Positions 8,269 through 16,100 of a stretch of 41,468 nt of DNA are shown in pieces (within the stretch, counting starts at the first letter, position 1; every line of letters begins with the position of its first letter). A model generated the notes under the pieces. That model did not search any database and had not been told where the DNA came from. It saw nothing but the letters and a program-made list of their open reading frames with translations. The stretch is from Paracoccaceae bacterium (GTDB lineage: Bacteria > Pseudomonadota > Alphaproteobacteria > Rhizobiales > Stappiaceae): positions 1 through 41,468 of the forward strand of contig JABXHV010000073.1 of the NCBI GenBank assembly GCA_013373445.1. Reading direction: 5' to 3'. Both the position numbers and the translations under genes were made by a program.

Positions 8269-9720
8269 ATGTTTATTGGTCTGGATATTGGAACCAGTTC
8301 GGTCAAGGCAATCCTCCTGGGTGAGGCGCAGAACCTGATTGCGCAGGCAACTGCAGATTTGACTGTGGAGCGCCCGCATCCGTCATGGTCTGAACAGGAC
8401 CCGGACAGTTGGTGGACGGCCTGTGGGGCGGCCATGGACGAGCTTGCCAGCATTGCACCTGCAGCGATGGCCGCGGTAACCGGCATCGGCCTTTCAGGAC
8501 ACATGCACGGCGCGACTCTTTTGGGTGCCGATGACAAGCCGCTGCGGCCTTGCATCCTCTGGAATGATGGCCGCTCTGCCGATCAGTGCGTTGATCTGGA
8601 AGCGCGCGAGCCAAAATTCATGTTACTGGGCGGCAACCGCGTCATGCCTGGATTTACGGCACCGAAGCTCCAGTGGGTGCGCGAAAATGAACCAGAAATC
8701 TTTGAAAAGACCGCTAAGGTTCTGCTCCCCAAGGACTATGTACGACTCAAACTGACCGGCGAGCATGTCGGTGATATGTCGGACAGCGCCGGCACCTTGT
8801 GGATGGATGTCGATAAGCGCGACTGGTCCGATGACCTTTTGGCCGCCACCGGGTTGACCCGGGATCATATGCCGTCGCTTGTCGAAGGGTCTGCAGTATC
8901 GGGGACGTTGCGTGCCGAGCTGGTACAACGTTGGGGCATGGCCCAGGCACCTGTTGTGGCTGGCGGCGGCGGTGACAATGCTGCATCGGCTTGCGGTGTT
9001 GGTGCGACCACACCTGGATCTGCGTTTCTGTCCCTCGGGACCTCTGGCGTGTTGTTCGTTTCGAATGACAAATTCTCCCCGAACGTCGACAGTGCGGTTC
9101 ATGCGTTCTGTCACGCGGTGCCTGACACATGGCACCAGATGGGAGTTATCCTGTCTGCAACTGACAGTTTGAACTGGTTGGCCGCAACGGTGGGTGCAAA
9201 GCCTGCCGAACTCACAAAGGCGATGGGCAGCGTTGAGGGACCTTCAGATGCTTTGTTCCTGCCTTATCTGGGCGGTGAGCGCACACCGCACAATGATGTC
9301 AAGATCCGGGCTGGGTTCTACGGCATTTCCCACGATACAGACGTAAGTGTGCTGACCCATGCTGTTCTGGATGGTGTGGCATTTGCCTTGAAAGACTGCA
9401 TGGAAGCCTTGGCGGTTGCAGGGACCAAGGTCGAAAGGGTTACCGCCGTTGGCGGCGGGTCACGCTCCACAGAATGGCTGCAGATCATTGCCAGTCTGCT
9501 TGATGTTGTTGTCGACGTTCCGGCTGACGGCGATTTTGGAGCGTCGCTCGGGGCTGCGCGCCTTGGTCAGGCCGCCGCGCTTGGGACAACGGAAGGCATC
9601 TTCGCCCCGCCACCAATGAGCGCTAGCGTCGAGCCACGAACAGACCTTACTGCAGCCTACGCAGACGCTTACGGCAAATGGCGGACCTTGTATCCTGCCC
9701 TGAAACAGGCTGGCTTCTGA
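8269..9720 (+). CDS. xylB: Xylulokinase
   Basis: This is a 483-aa FGGY-family sugar kinase that phosphorylates D-xylulose to xylulose 5-phosphate for the pentose phosphate pathway. The start is the ATG at 8269, 8 nt after AAAAGGG; a GTG at 8260 is too close to that site. It carries the phosphate-binding motif GLDIGTSSVKA, the xylulokinase motif LSGHMHGATLL, the FGGY ATP-site segments LGTSGVLF and GGGSRSTEWLQIIASLLD, and the usual length (E. coli XylB is 484 aa). It is co-directional with xylFHG. The xylose isomerase gene normally found with it is not in this window. Confidence 0.93.
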   Translation: MFIGLDIGTSSVKAILLGEAQNLIAQATADLTVERPHPSWSEQDPDSWWTACGAAMDELASIAPAAMAAVTGIGLSGHMHGATLLGADDKPLRPCILWNDGRSADQCVDLEAREPKFMLLGGNRVMPGFTAPKLQWVRENEPEIFEKTAKVLLPKDYVRLKLTGEHVGDMSDSAGTLWMDVDKRDWSDDLLAATGLTRDHMPSLVEGSAVSGTLRAELVQRWGMAQAPVVAGGGGDNAASACGVGATTPGSAFLSLGTSGVLFVSNDKFSPNVDSAVHAFCHAVPDTWHQMGVILSATDSLNWLAATVGAKPAELTKAMGSVEGPSDALFLPYLGGERTPHNDVKIRAGFYGISHDTDVSVLTHAVLDGVAFALKDCMEALAVAGTKVERVTAVGGGSRSTEWLQIIASLLDVVVDVPADGDFGASLGAARLGQAAALGTTEGIFAPPPMSASVEPRTDLTAAYADAYGKWRTLYPALKQAGF

Positions 9721-9765
9721 AGCAAACCGCAGGATCGCTGGGGTTTGATCGACACCAACGTATAG

Positions 9766-9784
9766 CTGCCCATTTTTTGGGCGG
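9766..9784 (+). terminator. Short hairpin after xylB
   Basis: GCCCA (9768-9772) and TGGGC (9778-9782) pair across a TTTTT loop, with two more pairs outside, one of them wobble. A T-rich stretch (ATATTTTTCTC) follows about 14 nt later. It may weakly end the xyl transcript before otsB. Confidence 0.4.
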
Positions 9785-9849
9785 TTGTTGGTTGATATTT
9801 TTCTCTGCCTAGTCTTTCATCTTCTTATGAGGCCCTTTACAAGCGTCGT

Positions 9850-10587
9850 ATGAAAGACGTCCCATATCTTGAACCGGGCATGGCTCTGTTTCTGGACTTC
9901 GATGGCACGCTCGTTGAATTTGCACCCCGCCCGGATGCAGTCGAGATAGCGCCAGGTCTTCAGGTATTGCTTGAGAAGCTTTGCGAGCACCTTGATGGTG
10001 CTTTGGCCATCGTCACCGGTAGGCCCATTTCGCAGATTGATGGTTTTCTTGCGCCACTGCTTTTGCCTGCAGCAGGCTTGCATGGCTTGGAAATGCGTTT
10101 CGAAGCGCAAAAGCCTACGAGCTTGCGAGAACCTGACAGCGACATCATGCAGCTCAAGGCTCGTTTGCAAGCCTCAAGGCTGTTGCAAGAAGGCGCATTT
10201 TTTGAGGACAAGGGTCCCGCTGCAGCGCTTCATTACCGCGACGCCCCGAATTTGCGGGATGCGGTCATTGAGGAAATGAAGACTGCGATTGCGGACTTGC
10301 CGTCTCTGCACTTGATCACTGGCAAAATGGTTGTCGAAGCCAAACCAAACACCAGCGACAAGGGAGAAGCGGTGCAGGCGTTTCTCAAACAGCCTCAATT
10401 TGCTGGCTGTCGCCCGGTTTTCATAGGTGACGATGTGACAGATGAAGACGGTATGGCCGCAGCTCAGGATTGCGGCGGCTTTGGCGTCAAGGTTGGTCAG
10501 GGCGGAACGAGCGCGTTGCATCGTTTGGCGGATGTCACCGCCGTACAAGAGTGGCTGAAAATGCAAGTCCTTCGATTGGAGAACTAA
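9850..10587 (+). CDS. otsB: Trehalose-6-phosphate phosphatase
   Basis: This is a 245-aa cytosolic HAD-superfamily enzyme that dephosphorylates trehalose 6-phosphate to trehalose. Motif I is DFDGTL, with nucleophile D16 and acid/base D18. Motif II is VTGRP, motif III is the KPNTSDKGEAV region, and motif IV is FIGDDVTDEDG. It stops 3 nt before the GH15 gene, with otsA after that, so the three form one operon for trehalose metabolism, an osmolyte or stress function. The ribosome site before ATG 9850 is weak; GAGG lies 17 nt away. Confidence 0.92.
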   Translation: MKDVPYLEPGMALFLDFDGTLVEFAPRPDAVEIAPGLQVLLEKLCEHLDGALAIVTGRPISQIDGFLAPLLLPAAGLHGLEMRFEAQKPTSLREPDSDIMQLKARLQASRLLQEGAFFEDKGPAAALHYRDAPNLRDAVIEEMKTAIADLPSLHLITGKMVVEAKPNTSDKGEAVQAFLKQPQFAGCRPVFIGDDVTDEDGMAAAQDCGGFGVKVGQGGTSALHRLADVTAVQEWLKMQVLRLEN

Positions 10588-10590
10588 TAC

Positions 10591-12399
10591 ATGGTGTGGA
10601 ACGCTTCTGCTACGCTGCCCCCTTCGCTCGATCTGGCAATGATCGGCAATTGTTCATATGCCGGTTTGCTGGATAAAATGGGGACCTATGTGTGGGCCTG
10701 CTTGCCGCGTTTTGACGGGGATCCTGTGTTTCACTCTTTGCTCGGCACCAACGGTGAGCAAGGTGATGGCGCATTCTCCATCGAGCTTGACGGCGCAGTT
10801 CGCTCAGAGCAGGAATATGTGCCCAACACAGCCATCGTTAAGACCCGTATCTATGATGATAACGGCAATGCGATTGAGCTCACGGATTTTGCGCCCCGAT
10901 TGATTACCAAGGGCCGGATGTTTCGTCCAAATGCCATAGTGCGCCGGGTACACACGATCTCAGGCCATCCGCGCATTCGCGTGCGTTGCAGACCACGGTT
11001 TGCTTGGGGCAGCAAGGACCCGGAAGTAACATTCGGCTCAAACCATATTCGCTGGGTGGGCGACAAGATGGCCTTGCGCATGACCACAAATGCGTCCGTG
11101 ACCTATGTTCGCGAAGAGACGCCCTTCCTGCTTGATGGCCCGCGCTCGTTTTATCTTGGCCCCGATGAATCCCTGACGGATGATCCGGAAAAAATCTGCC
11201 GCGACTTTGAGGAAAACACCAATCTTTATTGGCGCCATTGGACGCGTCGTCTTGCCTTGCCGCTGGAGTATCAGGAAGCGGTGATCCGTGCAGCGATTAC
11301 CTTGAAGCTCTGCACCTATGAAGAAACAGGCGCGATCATTGCGGCTGCCACCACCTCCATTCCTGAAGCGTCAGGAACGGAACGCAATTGGGATTATCGC
11401 TATTGTTGGCTTCGTGATGCGTTCTTTGTGGTGCGCGCGCTGAATTCCCTTTCCGAAGTTGAGACGATGGAGAATTATCTGCGTTATCTCAACAACATCG
11501 TTGCTGTGACCGGCGGCGGGCACGTGCAGCCCCTCTTCGGCATCGGCATGGAAGAAAAACTCATCGAAGAATTCGTTGACTTGCCGGGATATCGCGGCAA
11601 CGGACCGGTCCGGGTCGGCAACCAGGCTTATGAGCATTTCCAGCACGATGTTTATGGTAACATCGTCCTCGGTGCTGCGCAGGCCTACTTTGATAAACGC
11701 CTTTTGCACCAGCCGGGTGTCGACGACTTTGAACGCCTTGAGATGATTGGCGAACGCGCTTTCCAGATGCATGACCAACCAGATGCAGGAATTTGGGAAC
11801 TTCGCACGCGCGCGCGCGTTCATACATCGTCATCCCTTATGTGCTGGGCCGCTTGCGACCGCCTGGCGAAAATTGCGGAGCAATTTGAACTGCCTGACAA
11901 GAAGACTTATTGGGCCGAGCGTGCATCAACAATCCATTCTGTGATCTGTAAACGTGGCTGGAACGAAGAGGTCGGGGCTTTTGTGGAGAGCTTTGAAGGC
12001 TCAGATTTGGATGCCAGCCTACTGCTCATGGCAGAAGTGGGTTTCCTTCCTGCCAAAGATCCAAGATTCATCGCCACGGTGGACAAGATCGGCGCCTCAT
12101 TGCGCAAGGGCAATCATTTGTTCCGCTATCATGCAGCGGATGATTTCGGCGCACCGGAGAACGCCTTTAACATTTGCACCTTTTGGTACATCGACGCCTT
12201 GGCGCGGATTGGCCGAAAGGAAGAAGCCCGCGAAATATATGAAACCATGTTGTCCTGCCGAAACCATGTCGGGCTGTTGTCGGAAGACACCACCCCTTCC
12301 ACCGGTGAGCTTTGGGGCAATTTTCCGCAGACCTATTCAATGGTCGGAATTATCAACGGCGCTGTTCGCTTGAGCGAAGGCTGGGAAAAGGCAATCTAA
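10591..12399 (+). CDS. Glycoside hydrolase family 15 protein (glucoamylase/trehalase type)
   Basis: This is a 602-aa protein with the N-terminal segment typical of the bacterial GH15 branch (IGNCSYAGLLDKMGTYVWAC) and a catalytic (alpha/alpha)6 barrel. Conserved catalytic-site stretches are RNWDYRYCWLRDAFF near residue 264 and STGELWGNFPQTYSMVG near residue 570. There is no signal peptide, so it acts in the cytosol. It lies between otsB and otsA, 3 nt after the former. Members of this branch include trehalases, so it may turn over the trehalose made by its neighbours, but alpha-glucan hydrolysis is also possible. Substrate assignment rests on context only. Confidence 0.88.
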   Translation: MVWNASATLPPSLDLAMIGNCSYAGLLDKMGTYVWACLPRFDGDPVFHSLLGTNGEQGDGAFSIELDGAVRSEQEYVPNTAIVKTRIYDDNGNAIELTDFAPRLITKGRMFRPNAIVRRVHTISGHPRIRVRCRPRFAWGSKDPEVTFGSNHIRWVGDKMALRMTTNASVTYVREETPFLLDGPRSFYLGPDESLTDDPEKICRDFEENTNLYWRHWTRRLALPLEYQEAVIRAAITLKLCTYEETGAIIAAATTSIPEASGTERNWDYRYCWLRDAFFVVRALNSLSEVETMENYLRYLNNIVAVTGGGHVQPLFGIGMEEKLIEEFVDLPGYRGNGPVRVGNQAYEHFQHDVYGNIVLGAAQAYFDKRLLHQPGVDDFERLEMIGERAFQMHDQPDAGIWELRTRARVHTSSSLMCWAACDRLAKIAEQFELPDKKTYWAERASTIHSVICKRGWNEEVGAFVESFEGSDLDASLLLMAEVGFLPAKDPRFIATVDKIGASLRKGNHLFRYHAADDFGAPENAFNICTFWYIDALARIGRKEEAREIYETMLSCRNHVGLLSEDTTPSTGELWGNFPQTYSMVGIINGAVRLSEGWEKAI

Positions 12400-12435
12400 T
12401 TTATTTTTTAAATCAAAACATGAAAAGAGGACGTG

Positions 12436-13833
12436 ATGAGTAGGCTAGTCATTGTATCGAATCGAGTGGGACCACTAAAAGATACAGGACGGGCTGGCGG
12501 CTTGGCAGTCGCTCTCGTTGACGCACTGACCAAAAGCGGTGGCATCTGGTTTGGTTGGTCAGGTGAGGTCTCTGAAGAAGGCACATTCGGTGCCTTCAAG
12601 ACTCAGAAAACAAAGTCGGTTGAGCTTGTGCAAATGGACATGACTCAAGCCGATTATGATGACTTCTACGGCGGCTATGCCAACCGGACTCTATGGCCGG
12701 TACTGCATTATCGTCTTGATCTGGCGGTGTTTGACCGCCGATTTGAGCAAGGCTACCGCTATGTCAATGAGCGTTTCTCCACACGCCTTGGACCACTGTT
12801 GAAGCCAGATGATGTCATCTGGGTCCATGACTATCATTTTTTGACTTTTGCCAGCCACATGCGTGCGATGGAAGTGAACAATCCCATTGCGTTCTTTTTG
12901 CATATTCCCTTCCCGGCCCCAGAAGTTCTCGCTGCCCTGCCCAATGCCGAATCCATCGTTCGGTCCATGCTTGCATATGATCTGATCGGCTTTCAGACCG
13001 AACGCGATGCAAGCAATTTCCGCCGTTTCGTTGAAGAAGAACTCGGCGGAACGGACCTTGGTGATGGTCGTCTGTCTGTCGCAGGCGGCGAGGTGATCGC
13101 CAAGGCTTACTCCATCGGTATTGACGCGGAAAACTTTGCCAAGTTCACATCGACGCTGGACGCACGGCGCAACATCGATCGACTGGAAAAGTTGATGGGC
13201 GGACGGCAGCAGATTATTGGCGTCGATCGGATCGACTACACAAAGGGTCTACCTGAACGTTTTAGATCCTTTGAGCGGTTGCTGGAGGATTATCCGGAGA
13301 ACCGCGGACGGGTCTCTCTGATGCAAGTCGCGCCACCGTCTCGCGCAGATCTTGATGCCTATATCGACATCCGGCGGGAGCTGGACGAGATGACGGGGCA
13401 CGTCAACGGACGCTTTGCTGACCTGGACTGGACGCCAATCCGTTTCCTGACCAAATCCTTCACTCGCCGCGCCTTGTCCGGCATTTACCGAGCCAGCAAG
13501 GTCGGTCTTGTCACGCCCCTGCGTGACGGCATGAACCTTGTCGCAAAGGAGTACATTGCGGCTCAAAGGCCCGAGGATCCCGGGGTCTTGGTGTTGTCCC
13601 GCTTTGCCGGCGCAGCAGAAGCAATGAAAGAGGCCATCATCGTCAATCCGCATTCGCCGGAAGAGGTCGCAGCAGGCCTGCAGCGCGCGATCACAATGCC
13701 ATTGGACGAGCGCCGCGATTGCTGGAAGATAATGTTCGACCGGATGTGCAAGGAAGACGCGGTTGCCTGGTCCCGGGCGATCATGGATGATGTGGTCAAA
13801 TGCCGGAGCGGCAATACGGTGAGACCGCACTAG
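12436..13833 (+). CDS. otsA: Alpha,alpha-trehalose-6-phosphate synthase (GT20)
   Basis: This is a 465-aa enzyme that transfers glucose from UDP-glucose to glucose 6-phosphate. The ATG at 12436 lies 5 nt after AAAGAGG; an in-frame GTG directly before it is less likely. Family motifs are in order: IVSNRVG and GRAGGLAVAL (glucose-6-phosphate loop), WVHDYHF, FFLHIPFP, VDRIDYTKGLPER, LMQVAPPSR and DGMNLVAKEY (UDP-sugar site), and NPHSPEEVAAG. It is the last gene of the otsB-GH15-otsA operon and converges on mmcB, with only 18 nt between stops and no clear terminator hairpin. Confidence 0.94.
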   Translation: MSRLVIVSNRVGPLKDTGRAGGLAVALVDALTKSGGIWFGWSGEVSEEGTFGAFKTQKTKSVELVQMDMTQADYDDFYGGYANRTLWPVLHYRLDLAVFDRRFEQGYRYVNERFSTRLGPLLKPDDVIWVHDYHFLTFASHMRAMEVNNPIAFFLHIPFPAPEVLAALPNAESIVRSMLAYDLIGFQTERDASNFRRFVEEELGGTDLGDGRLSVAGGEVIAKAYSIGIDAENFAKFTSTLDARRNIDRLEKLMGGRQQIIGVDRIDYTKGLPERFRSFERLLEDYPENRGRVSLMQVAPPSRADLDAYIDIRRELDEMTGHVNGRFADLDWTPIRFLTKSFTRRALSGIYRASKVGLVTPLRDGMNLVAKEYIAAQRPEDPGVLVLSRFAGAAEAMKEAIIVNPHSPEEVAAGLQRAITMPLDERRDCWKIMFDRMCKEDAVAWSRAIMDDVVKCRSGNTVRPH

Positions 13834-13851
13834 GCACCTTGCAGCAAGCCG

Positions 13852-14373
13852 TCAAAGACCTCGATAGAAACGGCGTCCGTCGGGATCTGCCAGATCGTGA
13901 AGACGGTTCGCTGCCGCCTTCGCAAATTTCAGTGTGACGGACTTGCGAGTCGCAGCAGAAATCTTGTCCTCGGGGGCTTCGCGGATGATTTCCGCACCAA
14001 AGCCGTCGGAAAGGATCAATCCGGCATCTTCAGGAAAGATATCCATCGGGACGTCTGGATGGGTGGCAAAGTAAAGGCGGTCGCAGTGCTGTCTGTACTC
14101 TGGCCATTTGGTATCGACCCGAAAGTCTGCAATCGATGATTTGACCTCCACGATCCAAAGTTCGCCTTTGGGTCCAAGGGCCAGAAGATCAGCACGCCGT
14201 CCCGAAGAAAGGGTGATCTCTGGCAGGCAGGAAAAGTCGTGGCGACGCAGCAACCGCGCCGTCCCGCGCCAGACTTTCAAGGCCGTTTCGGATTGTCTTC
14301 CGTCGACCAGTGGATCGTCCAGAACAACACGTCCTGCGCTAGCTTTGGGTGGCAAAGGGTCAGATGATGTCAT
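13852..14373 (-). CDS. mmcB: MmcB-family DNA repair protein (PD-(D/E)XK fold)
   Basis: This is a 173-aa protein matching the alphaproteobacterial MmcB family (formerly a DUF), named in Caulobacter for a role in mitomycin C damage repair. The nuclease core is visible: GRRADLLAL with D62, then LWIVEVKSS with E76 and K78, followed by a conserved DTKWPEYRQHCDRLYFA stretch. The first 20 residues look disordered. It is a monocistronic gene, convergent with otsA. No SOS box was recognised upstream by eye, and the ribosome site is weak. Confidence 0.85.
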   Translation of the reverse strand: MTSSDPLPPKASAGRVVLDDPLVDGRQSETALKVWRGTARLLRRHDFSCLPEITLSSGRRADLLALGPKGELWIVEVKSSIADFRVDTKWPEYRQHCDRLYFATHPDVPMDIFPEDAGLILSDGFGAEIIREAPEDKISAATRKSVTLKFAKAAANRLHDLADPDGRRFYRGL

Positions 14374-14514
14374 GCGTCAAGTTTCACACACTCATTCACC
14401 GGTTTCAAAGTCAAAACCGTTTGAATGACGTTCACTTGTCAAACTTCGGTTGCGTCGCGCCTGCCGCAACGCATAGGATTGGCCGGGCTAAGTCTTGAAT
14501 TTTTGGAGTTTCGG

Positions 14515-15030
14515 GTGCCCAAGTTTTCGCTCGTTTTGCGGTGTTTGACGTGTTGTCTCATGGTCCTGGCAACGGGCTTCGCAGGTGCAGCTTATGCAGG
14601 CAAGGGTGATCGAGCACCCTCGGTTCAACGATCCAGCCCTTTGCTGGAGGGCCGTATACTTGAGGTTAGACTTGCGGATTTTGCGCAAGGTATCTGGACA
14701 GTGGATCGCCAGACCTGTGACGGGTTCACGACCATTGAAGAAGCTAAAAACGGCTCCGCCATTACGATTTTTCGCAGCCTGTATGAAACGCCATCCCAGA
14801 TCTGCATGGTCTATGGTGCCGAACAGGGAAAAAGCAGGGCACAGCGCGCGGCATTGAACTGCACCCAAAATTCTGGCGGCACGATGCTGGGTCTGTTGAC
14901 GCTACGCAAGCGTGGCAGCTCGGTGCTACTGGTCGAAGACGGCGAAAGACCGCAGCAAAGCTATCGGTTCTGCAGGCCTGTTGTCAGCGTTCTGGAGCAG
15001 GTGATGGCGCCGGGTCAACGGCAAGACTGA
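14515..15030 (+). CDS. Small secreted protein of unknown function
   Basis: I prefer the GTG at 14515, 6 nt after GGAG. It gives 171 aa beginning with a clear signal peptide (hydrophobic LVLRCLTCCLMVLATGFAGA, cleavage after AYA). An in-frame ATG at 14425 would put 30 unlikely residues before it. The mature part of about 145 residues has five Cys and a lipocalin-like succession of short beta strands (GIWTVDRQTCDGFTTIEE, ICMVYGAEQG, LLTLRKRGSSVLLVEDG, YRFCRPV). I do not recognise a family. Its 3' end overlaps the convergent hydrolase gene by 47 nt. Confidence 0.65.
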   Translation: MPKFSLVLRCLTCCLMVLATGFAGAAYAGKGDRAPSVQRSSPLLEGRILEVRLADFAQGIWTVDRQTCDGFTTIEEAKNGSAITIFRSLYETPSQICMVYGAEQGKSRAQRAALNCTQNSGGTMLGLLTLRKRGSSVLLVEDGERPQQSYRFCRPVVSVLEQVMAPGQRQD

Positions 15031-16060
15031 CGCCAAGCTTCGTCGCGAGTTCGCGCATTGCGGTATCAGCGGAGAAGTGCGCTGCAGTTTCGGCCAAAAG
15101 GGCGCGGGCTTCGTCATTTGCACCAAAATCCATCAGCCATTGTACTTCGCGCAATGGCAGTTCCTTGCGCCAGCGCTTGGGAAGCGTTTGCAGCACGGGA
15201 TTTGAAGAGATCAGTGTCTCGGCGCGGTGAAGCTCTGTAATTGCATCGGCGAAGAGACCTTGATCGGCAAGGGCGTCTGCCTTCAGTCGCATCATGCCCG
15301 GATTCGTCTTGTATGTGCTCAAAGCTTCAATCGAAGCAGGATCAATTGCTTGCCCGGTAGACAGGGTCTCAAACAGCGATCCGAAGGCTTCAAGACCATC
15401 GAAATCCGGCGACAGCGGTAGAGCTTTCGATTTGAGTTCGGCAGCGGCCGAACGTTCAAAGGTCCGTGTGATACGGCGGATCAAATTGAGCGAGTAGAGA
15501 TGGTCGTGATTGCCATGTGTCGAGTTGAGGCAGTGCAGTTGCGCCTGCGGCCAGAGGTTATGAGACCGCACTGCATTGGCAGCATCGACAGGGTCGAGGC
15601 AGCCATAGTAGAGGTTCATGCGTTCCTGAAGCGATACTGAACACCCACCGAGTGAACTGGCCACCGAAGCATCCCCTATTTGCAGATAGTCGGAACTCTG
15701 AGCCCCGGGATGGCCGAGTTCGATTTCTGCGCCGAAGGCGTGAACCTCTCCATCCTGCCGTCTGAGAGCGGTTCGAAGAGCCGCATAGCCGCCCATCGAA
15801 GATCCATAATAAATGAGACGTTTTGGAGTTTCGGATTCCAGGGCTAAATCCAAAGCCGCATCAATCTGTGCGTCCAGACCCAGATACCAGCGATATTCGG
15901 TATCGTTCAAAAACAGACAGCTATGTCGTGTCGCCCTGAAAAGCTGTTCAAGCCCAAACTTGCCTGGCGGCACGCGGACTTGTGAGAACACCACAACCGT
16001 GATGCCGCTGTCTCCGCGGCTAAGGCTTTGTTGCAGGCGGACTTCGTCAGGCGTTTCCAT
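14984..16060 (-). CDS. Alpha/beta-hydrolase-like protein with helical C-terminal extension
   Basis: This is a 358-aa protein. An alpha/beta-hydrolase nucleophile elbow is visible in IYYGSSMGGYAAL (G86-S-S88-M-G90, S88 the likely nucleophile). A late HGNHDH segment (around residue 181) may hold the catalytic His, and an acidic residue could come from GCLDPVDAA. From about residue 215 the sequence is alpha-helical with TPR-like character (KADALADQGLFADAITELHRAE). There is no signal peptide. This pairing occurs in proteins near polysaccharide genes, but I cannot name a substrate. The last 47 nt overlap the convergent secreted-protein gene. Confidence 0.62.
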   Translation of the reverse strand: METPDEVRLQQSLSRGDSGITVVVFSQVRVPPGKFGLEQLFRATRHSCLFLNDTEYRWYLGLDAQIDAALDLALESETPKRLIYYGSSMGGYAALRTALRRQDGEVHAFGAEIELGHPGAQSSDYLQIGDASVASSLGGCSVSLQERMNLYYGCLDPVDAANAVRSHNLWPQAQLHCLNSTHGNHDHLYSLNLIRRITRTFERSAAAELKSKALPLSPDFDGLEAFGSLFETLSTGQAIDPASIEALSTYKTNPGMMRLKADALADQGLFADAITELHRAETLISSNPVLQTLPKRWRKELPLREVQWLMDFGANDEARALLAETAAHFSADTAMRELATKLGVSLAVDPAPSPAPER

Positions 16061-16100
16061 GGGCGTAGTCCGCTGTTATGAGCCAAACGAGCAAATCGTA

